Assembly: GCA_001789205.1 (NCBI GenBank)
Contig: MFYT01000069.1
Coordinates: 1,109-38,363 of the forward strand
Direction: 5' to 3'
Source of the DNA: Candidatus Raymondbacteria bacterium RIFOXYA2_FULL_49_16
GTDB taxonomy: Bacteria > Fibrobacterota > OXYB2-FULL-49-7 > XYB2-FULL-49-35
Length of the DNA stretch: 37,255 bases
Shown: positions 24,415 through 31,868 of the stretch, piece by piece
How positions within the stretch are numbered: position 1 is the stretch's first letter
Layout of the letters: each line of letters starts with the position of its first letter
Notes under the pieces: generated by a model
What the model was told of the DNA's origin: nothing
Database searches by the model: none
Seen by the model: only the letters and a program-made list of their open reading frames with translations
Program-made: the position numbers and the translations under genes

Positions 24415-25587
24415 ATGGTACTCACGGGCCTCGATCTGGCCGCTGCCGCTTTTCCAAAACGCTACGCGGGAAAACGGTGCGGCCTGCTCTGTCATCCCGC
24501 ATCAGTGAATGCGCGTCTGGTGCATGCCGTTGACGCGCTCATGGCCTGCAAAAAGATCCTGCTCACCGCCCTCTTTGGCCCGCAGCACGGCATACGCGGC
24601 GAAACCCAGGCGAACATGATCGAATGGCAAGGCTTTACGGACAGCCGCACCGGCCTGCCGGTCAACAGTCTCTACGGCAGCCACCGTACACCCACGCCGG
24701 CCATGCTCTCCAACATCGACGCCCTTATTGTCGACCTCTGCGACGTGGGCGCGCGGTACTATACCTACATCTGGACGCTCGATGTCTGCATGGAGGCCTG
24801 CTGCGGCGCGGGCAAAGGCGTTGTGGTGCTCGACCGCCCCAATCCGATCAACGGCATTGACATCGAAGGTCCCCTACTCGACGAAACGCGCTTCGCCTCG
24901 TTCGTTGGCCAAAAGAGACTCCCGGTGCGCCATGGACTTACCATCGGCGAAATCGCCCGCTATCTCCAGAAACAGTATTACCCCAAACTCGACCTGCATG
25001 TGGTCCCCATGAAAGGCTGGCGCAGAAACATGTATTTCGAACAAACAGGCCTGCCCTGGGTCATGCCATCGCCCAATATGCCAACGATTGACACCACGCT
25101 CGTCTATCCGGGTATGTGCCTTCTTGAGGCCACCATCCTTTCCGAGGGCAGAGGTACCACGCGGCCCTTTGAATTCTATGGCGCCCCCTTCATCGATCCT
25201 TTCCGTCTCGCGCGCGTTCTGGAAAAATTCGCGCTCCCTGGCGTACGCTTCAGACCGGCCTGGTTCACCCCCACGTTTGACAAATTCAAGGCAAAACTCT
25301 GCGGTGGCGTCCAGCTGCACATTTCAAACAGACGTTGTTTCAAACCCTTTCTTACCGGCCTTATGTGTATATACGCGGTCATGCGCCTTTATCCTGGCTC
25401 TTTCCGTTGGATCAAACCACCCTATGAATATGAACGGAAAAAAATGCCCATCGACATTCTGTGCGGCACTGACCGTATCAGAAAAGCGCTGGAAAAAAGA
25501 TGTACCCCCGCTGGCATTGAAGCCCTGTATCGCAAGGACTGCGCATCCTTTGCATCGGTCCGCGGACCCCACCTTCTTTATTCGTAA
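24415..25587 (+). CDS. namZ: Exo-beta-N-acetylmuramidase NamZ-like protein (DUF1343, GH171)
   Basis: 390 aa from the ATG at 24415; the open frame extends upstream but there it only shadows rplS. The DUF1343 signatures are clear: LFGPQHGIRGE (residues ~45-55), GLPVNSLYGSHRTPTPAML, DLCDVGARYYTYIWTLD, VVLDRPNPINGIDIEGPLL, PSPNMPTIDTTLVYPGMCLLEATILSEGRGTTRPFEFYGAP. Characterised members remove terminal MurNAc from the non-reducing end of peptidoglycan fragments. The protein begins MVLTGLDLAAAAF with no basic n-region or cleavage site, so I predict a cytoplasmic location, unlike secreted B. subtilis NamZ. It is nine bases upstream of the MurU-AmgK fusion, which would use free MurNAc. Substrate is inferred from the family. 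Confidence 0.88.
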   Translation: MVLTGLDLAAAAFPKRYAGKRCGLLCHPASVNARLVHAVDALMACKKILLTALFGPQHGIRGETQANMIEWQGFTDSRTGLPVNSLYGSHRTPTPAMLSNIDALIVDLCDVGARYYTYIWTLDVCMEACCGAGKGVVVLDRPNPINGIDIEGPLLDETRFASFVGQKRLPVRHGLTIGEIARYLQKQYYPKLDLHVVPMKGWRRNMYFEQTGLPWVMPSPNMPTIDTTLVYPGMCLLEATILSEGRGTTRPFEFYGAPFIDPFRLARVLEKFALPGVRFRPAWFTPTFDKFKAKLCGGVQLHISNRRCFKPFLTGLMCIYAVMRLYPGSFRWIKPPYEYERKKMPIDILCGTDRIRKALEKRCTPAGIEALYRKDCASFASVRGPHLLYS

Positions 25588-25596
25588 GGCCCTGTC

Positions 25597-27465
25597 ATGA
25601 AACAACGCACCCTGTTAAAAAAACGGCTGAACGCCTTTATTCCCGCCGCAGGACTGGGCGAACGATTGCGGCCGCTTACGGCCGCCATTCCCAAGCCGCT
25701 GCTGCCGGTCATGGGAAGCGCGGCAATTGAGCACGCTCTCGACAAAGTGCTCGATCTGCCCGTTGACCGGATCGGCGTGAACCTCTATCATTTGGGCGAT
25801 ACAATCCGCGCGCACATCAGCGCCACGGGCTATGCGGAAAAAGTCGATTTCTTTCCCGAAGAGCCCCTCCTGGGCACGGGCGGGGCCCTCTGGAACGCGC
25901 GCTCTCTTCTGAAAGAAAAAACCTTCGTGGTCCACAACAGCGACGTACTATCCGGCTGCGATATTGTCTCCATGTACGAGCGCCATGTAAAAAACAACAG
26001 CTGCGCCACGCTCGGCGTGCATGCCATCCCGGCTATCAGCCATGTGGGCGTTGATGCGCGCGGCAACTACCTGGGAATCGGGGAGCAGGTCAAAGGCGCG
26101 GCTTTCAATCGCTTTGTCTCCTTTACGGGTATTGCCATATACGAGCCCCGGTTCCTCGACTATCTGCCGCAAGGAAATTCCCATGTCACCCGCGCTTGGG
26201 ACGCGGCGCTCGCCCAGGGCGAACGGATAAGCACCTACGACCTCTCCGATTGCGAGTGGCACGACCTGGGGACCCTCCATTCATTCGCCGAAGCGATATT
26301 CTACCAGCTCTCCTTGCTCAATGCTGAGCGCTTCATCGGTGATGGTGTCAATGTTCCCCTTTCGTGCGTGCTTGACGGAAGAATTGTACTTGAAAACGGC
26401 TGCATTATTGGATCCAACACCGAACTGAACAACTGCATCGTGCTGCCCGGCACCCATGTTGCTGAAGGCGCCAGACATAAAAATTGCCTTCTCTTCCTGG
26501 ACCATGAGCTTCCCCTGCCCGGGCCGGGCGCACAGTCCCTTGCACCGGCATCCGGCATTTTCTGGGGAGGATCGAATCGCCTGTATACGCGTATACGCCT
26601 GTCCGACGACCTTACGGCAATAAAATTGAAAAGCACACAACACGACCCTGACTTCACCCGCCAGATCGCCTATACCGGCTACTTTACGGATCTTGACCTT
26701 CCTGTGCCGCGGCTGTTATCCGCCGATCAGGTACGCAAGCAGGCGCTCTTCGAAGATCTGGGAAAAACAAGCCTCTATTCGTGGATGAGAAACCAGAGCA
26801 ACGAGGATGAAATCTTCGTCATGTATTCCGCTGTCATCAAAGCGCTGGTCCGCTTCCAGACAATGGACATCTCGGGCCTGCCCGCGTTGGGGTCGTGGAT
26901 GTTTGACCGCCATACCCTCCTGTGGGAAACCGGATATTTTCTCAATCGGTTTGTTCGGGGATATTTGGGAAAAGATCCCGGACCCGAGACGGCTCTCATT
27001 GCTGAATTCGAAGCCCTGGCAACAAAAACCGACGCATACAAAAAAACCGTGATGCACCGCGACTGTCAGTCGCAAAACATCCTCATCCGCGACAATGAGC
27101 CCTTGTTCATCGACTACCAGGGTGCGCGCATGGGACCGCCCGCCTATGACGCAGCCTCACTTTTCTTTGACCCCTACTGCCCTCTTGGCCAGGAACTCAG
27201 GGAGCGCCTGATCCAACATTATGCTGGCGAACTATGGCGCGCGGCAGGGATTGCGCCGGAAACATGCATCGAATCACTCGCCTACTGCCGGCTCCAGCGC
27301 CACATGCAGGCGCTTGGCGCATATGGTTTCCTGTCTAAAGTCAAAGGAAAGAAGGGCTTTGAACAATATATTCCCGAAGCCCTGCGACTTCTAAAGCAGG
27401 ATATCATGGAACTGGAAAGACAATTCCCTACATTAAATGGCCTTATCCAATCACTTGGCGTATAA
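25597..27465 (+). CDS. Fused MurNAc-1-P uridylyltransferase / anomeric MurNAc kinase (MurU-AmgK fusion)
   Basis: 622 aa with two catalytic halves. Residues ~12-240 are a sugar-phosphate nucleotidyltransferase: PAAGLGERLRPLT ... PKPLLPV is the nucleotide-binding signature, LLGTGGAL and HNSD contribute to substrate and metal sites, and CEWHDLGTLHSF closes the fold. Residues ~248-305 look like a short left-handed hexapeptide helix. Residues ~320-615 form an APH-type kinase with the catalytic motif HRDCQSQN (His487, Asp489, Asn494) and the metal Asp506 in IDYQGAR, followed by GPPAYDAASLF, the pattern seen in AmgK. In Pseudomonas AmgK phosphorylates MurNAc at the anomeric position and MurU makes UDP-MurNAc, as separate proteins. 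Here both steps are in one chain next to NamZ. Other sugars (a heptose or hexose pathway) remain possible. Confidence 0.82.
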   Translation: MKQRTLLKKRLNAFIPAAGLGERLRPLTAAIPKPLLPVMGSAAIEHALDKVLDLPVDRIGVNLYHLGDTIRAHISATGYAEKVDFFPEEPLLGTGGALWNARSLLKEKTFVVHNSDVLSGCDIVSMYERHVKNNSCATLGVHAIPAISHVGVDARGNYLGIGEQVKGAAFNRFVSFTGIAIYEPRFLDYLPQGNSHVTRAWDAALAQGERISTYDLSDCEWHDLGTLHSFAEAIFYQLSLLNAERFIGDGVNVPLSCVLDGRIVLENGCIIGSNTELNNCIVLPGTHVAEGARHKNCLLFLDHELPLPGPGAQSLAPASGIFWGGSNRLYTRIRLSDDLTAIKLKSTQHDPDFTRQIAYTGYFTDLDLPVPRLLSADQVRKQALFEDLGKTSLYSWMRNQSNEDEIFVMYSAVIKALVRFQTMDISGLPALGSWMFDRHTLLWETGYFLNRFVRGYLGKDPGPETALIAEFEALATKTDAYKKTVMHRDCQSQNILIRDNEPLFIDYQGARMGPPAYDAASLFFDPYCPLGQELRERLIQHYAGELWRAAGIAPETCIESLAYCRLQRHMQALGAYGFLSKVKGKKGFEQYIPEALRLLKQDIMELERQFPTLNGLIQSLGV

Positions 27466-27501
27466 TCAGCCCTAGTATCATTACCTATTTCTTTTATTTC
27501 C

Positions 27502-28896
27502 TTGTCTTATAAAGTTATATATGAATATTTTAGAAGCGTGCCAAGAGCAGCTGAAATATATCTATACTTAAAAGGCAAATGGGGTCTCTCCCGTTTTCTC
27601 GGACTTACCATAGCCCTTTTCTTTTTCACGTTTCTCCAAACACTCTATCCCCAGGCATTCAAATCCCTTCTGGCGATGAACCAGATGCGGATCATTGTTC
27701 CCGCGGCATATCTGTTAATGTATGTTGTCTGTTTTACGTCATATTCAAAAATTTATAAGTTCAAGGTCTTTTTAACAGGTCATCTGTTCCTTGCCATTGG
27801 GCTGTTTTATTACTATCTCAACTTCCAGGCCTATCCCAATCCCACGGCCTGGTATGCGCTGCCCTTCCTAAAAAACCTTCCCTTCCTTACGTCGCTCCGC
27901 ATCCTTGTGGGATTCACGTCGTTCAATATTGTCATAATCACCCTCTCTCCGCTGTCGCTGCGCTATAGGCTTACACGTTTCATCGCCCTCTTTATGTTCT
28001 TCAGCGAACTGGTGCTCTGCACCATTGTGTTGTTCAACATTTCGAAGATTGGACCAGGTAATGTGCTCATCTACGGTTCAGGATACATGGCCGCCATCTA
28101 TTTTATCAACCTGGGCGCGCTTGTCCTTTCTATCATCGTGGCAAAGGACGAAAATAGCTTCGGCGGCATTATCGCCAGCTTCTCCGTGGCCAACATCCTT
28201 ATTGCCCACGGAATCAACAGCATGGATTTCGTCTATATCAAGAGCATGTTCACGCTCATGCCGTCACTGGTGCTGGCCGCCACCCTCTACTACTGGTTCT
28301 CCTGTCTGCACCACCGCGTCGCCTACGATCCCCTGCTCAAAATCTACAACAGGGAATACGCCCATGCGATCATCAGCGGCACATCGCGCGTGACCCTGGG
28401 ACGGCCCTTCACCGTCGCCATGATCGACATTGACCGTTTTAAGAAAATCAACGATACCTACGGACACCAGGTAGGCGACGAGATCCTGGTGGGCACGGCC
28501 CAATGCATAAAGGCCACGGCCATGCCCACAGGCATCACCTGTAGATACGGCGGCGAAGAGATCATTGTCTTTCTCTGCGGCACAGGCGAAGCTGATGCGC
28601 TTGCCATCTGTGAGAAAATACGGCGCAAAGTGCGTGAGGTCCGCTACCAGTTCGACGATGGCCGCGAACTTGCGGTCTCTGTCTCAATTGGCCTGGCCGA
28701 ATGCGACGACCCTGAAATTCCGTTGGAACGGGTCGTTAAAGCCGCGGACGAGGCCGTGTACGTGGCAAAGGACACTGGCCGCAACAAGGTGGTGGCGGGC
28801 AAGGTGACCAAGCGCAACTCTGACCAGTCGCGTAAAACCTATCTCTTCATGCGCGTTCCCGGACGGGACCGCAGAAACCCTGAAAAAGACGCATAG
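27502..28896 (+). CDS. Membrane-bound diguanylate cyclase (GGDEF)
   Basis: 464 aa. The first ~270 residues hold six to eight hydrophobic helices (for example FLGLTIALFFFTFL and IIVPAAYLLMYVVCF). The C-terminal ~180 residues are a GGDEF domain: MIDIDRFKKINDTYGHQVGDEIL and the active site RYGGEEI (R348-I354), followed by VSVSIGLAE. It makes c-di-GMP from two GTP. The I-site RxxD expected five residues before the GGEE motif is replaced by MPTG, so product inhibition is probably absent. The start is uncertain: a TTG at 27502 is the best available, since an in-frame TAA lies at 27463 and no ATG precedes the first helix. No ribosome binding site is visible. It lies between the MurU-AmgK gene and pal on the same strand. 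Confidence 0.88.
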   Translation: MSYKVIYEYFRSVPRAAEIYLYLKGKWGLSRFLGLTIALFFFTFLQTLYPQAFKSLLAMNQMRIIVPAAYLLMYVVCFTSYSKIYKFKVFLTGHLFLAIGLFYYYLNFQAYPNPTAWYALPFLKNLPFLTSLRILVGFTSFNIVIITLSPLSLRYRLTRFIALFMFFSELVLCTIVLFNISKIGPGNVLIYGSGYMAAIYFINLGALVLSIIVAKDENSFGGIIASFSVANILIAHGINSMDFVYIKSMFTLMPSLVLAATLYYWFSCLHHRVAYDPLLKIYNREYAHAIISGTSRVTLGRPFTVAMIDIDRFKKINDTYGHQVGDEILVGTAQCIKATAMPTGITCRYGGEEIIVFLCGTGEADALAICEKIRRKVREVRYQFDDGRELAVSVSIGLAECDDPEIPLERVVKAADEAVYVAKDTGRNKVVAGKVTKRNSDQSRKTYLFMRVPGRDRRNPEKDA

Positions 28897-28935
28897 TCTA
28901 TTTGTTTTCATAAATATAAACCTGGAGGTTTTAAA

Positions 28936-29475
28936 ATGATCCATTCAATCACGATTGCGCTTGTATTCGCTTCAGTGGCCCTTTTTTTATCGTGTTCATC
29001 GTCAAAAGCAGTGAAACGCGATACGTCCGCTGACGAAAACAAACAGGAAACAGTTCAGCAGAAGGACCTGCAGCCGGTAACCACGGCTGAAATGACCGAG
29101 GACGAACTCACCCAGCTCAAGAAAATCATGGACCTGCTGAAGGACATTCCCTTTGATTTCGACAGCTATACCATTCCAACCGAAGGAATGGACATTCTCC
29201 GGAGCAACGTGGACCTGTTGAATGCTATGCTTGAAAAGCGGGGAAAAATGATCGTTATCACCATTGAAGGTCATACTGACGAACGGGGATCAGAGGAATA
29301 CAACCTGGCCCTGGGCGAACGCCGGGCAAAAACCGTCAAGGAATACCTCTTCAATGTGGGCTTTCATGAAGGTTCGCTTAAGGTCATAAGCTACGGCGAG
29401 GAAAAACCGAAAGTCGCGGGTTCTTCAGTTGAGGCTTGGGCAGCCAACCGGCGCGCGCACCTGATCGTCGAATAA
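28936..29475 (+). CDS. pal: Peptidoglycan-associated lipoprotein (OmpA/Pal family)
   Basis: 179 aa, preceded by GGAGG at 28924-28928. The signal peptide ends in a lipobox (LFLSC, with Cys20 as the lipidated residue), so it is anchored in the outer membrane. The C-terminal OmpA domain (residues ~65-179) has the Pal pattern: IPFDFDSYTIP, ITIEGHTDERGSEEYNLALGERRAKTVKEYL and ISYGEEKP, ending AANRRAHLIVE. It binds meso-DAP peptidoglycan and normally partners TolB. No tol genes are in the window. It is the last gene of the block before a clear terminator at 29491-29527. Confidence 0.93.
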   Translation: MIHSITIALVFASVALFLSCSSSKAVKRDTSADENKQETVQQKDLQPVTTAEMTEDELTQLKKIMDLLKDIPFDFDSYTIPTEGMDILRSNVDLLNAMLEKRGKMIVITIEGHTDERGSEEYNLALGERRAKTVKEYLFNVGFHEGSLKVISYGEEKPKVAGSSVEAWAANRRAHLIVE

Positions 29476-29490
29476 ATTTGTATATTGACC

Positions 29491-29527
29491 AGGGCAGAGA
29501 CGGCGTGGTCCAATCTGCCCTTTTTTT
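29491..29527 (+). terminator. Rho-independent terminator after pal
   Basis: AGGGCAGA (29491-29498) pairs perfectly with TCTGCCCT (29514-29521), with a 15-nt loop and a T-run at 29521-29527. The last T is also part of the stop codon of the convergent DUF362 gene. No T-run follows on the minus strand, so it acts on plus-strand transcripts. Confidence 0.85.
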
Positions 29528-31812
29528 CATTTCACCAGACAAATCCTCCGAGAAACCGACCTGCCCCCTGCTGTCGCGCGGACAATATATACGCCCGATG
29601 GCTGTCCTGTTGCATCCCATGTAATTCCAGCAGGTCTGCCTGAGGCAGAGCCGTTTGCAGCTGGCAGGTTTTTGACAAGCTTTCCATGAGCATTATAAAT
29701 GTCTATATAAACGTTTCCGCTGCCTGCTGCCCGCTGCATATTAACAGCTATCTTTATTGTCGGATTAAACGGATTGGGATTGCAGCTGATATGTAAATCA
29801 GCCGCACCATCAACCACAAACTCAACCGCAGGCGCGCCGTTGGCGCCAAGATGATAAAACGAGCCTTCAAGCGTGCGTCCGCCAAAGTAGGAACGTTTCA
29901 TTTCATCGGTGAGCGTACGCGCCGCCTGGAACGGATTGGACACGGAATAAGGATAGGTATAGGGAACATAGGTGGAGCGCGTTGCCGTGGATCCGTCGTT
30001 CACTATGGCGCAACTGAAGCCATATTCTGAACCTGACCGCCGTACCTTGACAAGGATCCTATTGTCGCCCTGGTTCAGCGTCACGCCTTTTACGCAGGTC
30101 ACCCGGTTGTAGGTAAGCAGGGCCGTGGTGTCGACAATCATCTGACCGTTCACGTAGATGCGCAGATCGCGCACGCCGCCCGCGTATACAAACCCTGTCT
30201 GGGCGGTCTCTGAATAGATCTTCGTAAATGCGTAGACCACGCTGTTGGCGCCTGTCCCCGCGACCGCCGCGGTCAGGTCAACAAAGTCCTGGGTCGCATA
30301 GAACCCTGTCCACGCATTGCCGCCCTCCAAATCGTTGGCAAAAGGGTTGACCGCCGCCTCGTTGATGTGCTGAGTGGTATTGTCCGCTGCCGTATAGGGG
30401 CCATTGAGCAGCCACCGTCTGCACGCACGCCCCAAATAATGCATGCCGTTAAAAGTTGTGTATGTGGTCCCGGTTCGGCCAATGGGCGCAAGAACATCGG
30501 TCTGCACGGCGCCCAGGGAATCGCCCACAATGGCAATCTGGTCGGGAAAACCCGTACCCAGACCGCGGGCAATGGACCACCTGATAATGTCCATATCGAG
30601 CGGGTTGAGTTTCATGGTCTGGCAGGCAACAGCCTCCACTGCCACTGGGTCTCCTCCGGCAAGAAGAAAATTCCTGCGCAGCCATCCGGTCTTGCTGCCC
30701 GACGGGTGCGACCCCTCTCCTTCAAGCGAGGCAAGCGCATCCACAAGCGTGTAATTGCCGGGATGATAACTGAAGAGGTTTGATACGGTATTGACCAGCT
30801 CAGTATGGTCAAGCAGTTCGAGTGACGCCCCCCGGTCGCGAGGATATGTCTCCGTTCCGTTGAGAGCATACACCCCGCGCGAGACTGTACCGATATAATT
30901 CTTATGTACGCAATTAATTATGATACCCCCCGTGGTCTTCATGACTGGAATGTTGACCAAAACATCGCAATTTTTCACTGCGTCCGTGATGTTGTAACCG
31001 CCGTCTGCGGCAATATTCGCGGTGGTAAGTGCACCAATGGCATTGGGGTTGTTATCCGGTACCGGATATATCTGGGGAACACAGCCGGCAAGCTCCGCAG
31101 GCGGTATTTCATTGTATGGCCGTCCATCGTCTAAAATCTCATTGTAATTGAGATTCAGACACTCTATGGTCTTTGCGGTATGGCGCGCCTGCGCGGCAGT
31201 CACCATGGACTGGAGTGCATATCCTGTTGGCAAATCAAGAAAATTACTATTCCAGCCTACGCCGCTGAAATCGCTTAGGGTAAAAATATCGTTTGCCGCG
31301 GAAAACGACCCGTATGAACCACCAGCCAGCAGCGAGATACGCTCCGCAGAAGTGCTGTCGGCAATATAGTCGAGAAGAGCCTGGATAATCCGCGGATCTG
31401 TCTGATCGCCTACCATGTAATTCCGTCCCGGATAAGAAACCAGATTGGGTAACAGCGTTACCCAACAGCCAGCGCCCAGAGCGTCGATTGTGTATTTCAG
31501 TTCAGGTATGGATGTTCCCCAATGTTTGTCCAAATCAATGACCGTATACACCATTTCACGTATCTCGGCTGTGGACAAAGTCTGGGTCAATGCTTTTGGA
31601 GATGAAAGTCCCGTGTGTTGCGAATTCACCAGGGCAACATGGGTCTTGATTGAAGCCGCTGTGTAACCGTCGACCAAAGCGCTGCCCGATTCATAGAAAA
31701 ACGAATCGACCGAAGGGTCGTTACCCGCTTTTATACGCGAGGTGACGATATCGATGGCCATAAAACAAAAAATCGCGGCAAACACGAAAATATATTTTAT
31801 CCGTTTTCTCAT
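29527..31812 (-). CDS. Exported DUF362 protein with C-terminal sorting tail
   Basis: 761 aa from the ATG complementary to 31810-31812. That codon has AAAGGA nine nt upstream and yields a signal peptide (MRKRIKYIFVFAAIFCF); an in-frame start at 31848 would put 12 extra residues in front of it. Residues ~45-470 match the DUF362 pattern: NIPVMKTTGGIIINCVHKN, YTLVDALASLEGEGSHP, and LAGGDPVAVEAVACQTMKLNP. A jelly-roll-like region lies at ~500-640. The last ~90 residues form the NPFNP tail (ISCNPNPFNPTIKIAV ... SGVYIVRATAGG). No [4Fe-4S] CxxCxxC cluster was seen, although DUF362 proteins are often near ferredoxins. Function is unknown. It starts 56 bp after the histidine kinase gene on the same strand. 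Confidence 0.85.
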   Translation of the reverse strand: MRKRIKYIFVFAAIFCFMAIDIVTSRIKAGNDPSVDSFFYESGSALVDGYTAASIKTHVALVNSQHTGLSSPKALTQTLSTAEIREMVYTVIDLDKHWGTSIPELKYTIDALGAGCWVTLLPNLVSYPGRNYMVGDQTDPRIIQALLDYIADSTSAERISLLAGGSYGSFSAANDIFTLSDFSGVGWNSNFLDLPTGYALQSMVTAAQARHTAKTIECLNLNYNEILDDGRPYNEIPPAELAGCVPQIYPVPDNNPNAIGALTTANIAADGGYNITDAVKNCDVLVNIPVMKTTGGIIINCVHKNYIGTVSRGVYALNGTETYPRDRGASLELLDHTELVNTVSNLFSYHPGNYTLVDALASLEGEGSHPSGSKTGWLRRNFLLAGGDPVAVEAVACQTMKLNPLDMDIIRWSIARGLGTGFPDQIAIVGDSLGAVQTDVLAPIGRTGTTYTTFNGMHYLGRACRRWLLNGPYTAADNTTQHINEAAVNPFANDLEGGNAWTGFYATQDFVDLTAAVAGTGANSVVYAFTKIYSETAQTGFVYAGGVRDLRIYVNGQMIVDTTALLTYNRVTCVKGVTLNQGDNRILVKVRRSGSEYGFSCAIVNDGSTATRSTYVPYTYPYSVSNPFQAARTLTDEMKRSYFGGRTLEGSFYHLGANGAPAVEFVVDGAADLHISCNPNPFNPTIKIAVNMQRAAGSGNVYIDIYNAHGKLVKNLPAANGSASGRPAGITWDATGQPSGVYIVRATAGGRSVSRRICLVK

Positions 31813-31821
31813 GAAAGTTGG

Positions 31822-31827
31822 TCCTTT
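31822..31827 (-). promoter_or_regulatory. Ribosome binding site that decides the DUF362 start
   Basis: AAAGGA on the minus strand lies nine nt before the ATG at 31812. It favours that start over the one at 31848. Confidence 0.6.
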
Positions 31828-31868
31828 CAAACAAAATATTAAAAACAATCTATCATTTCACGGACATA

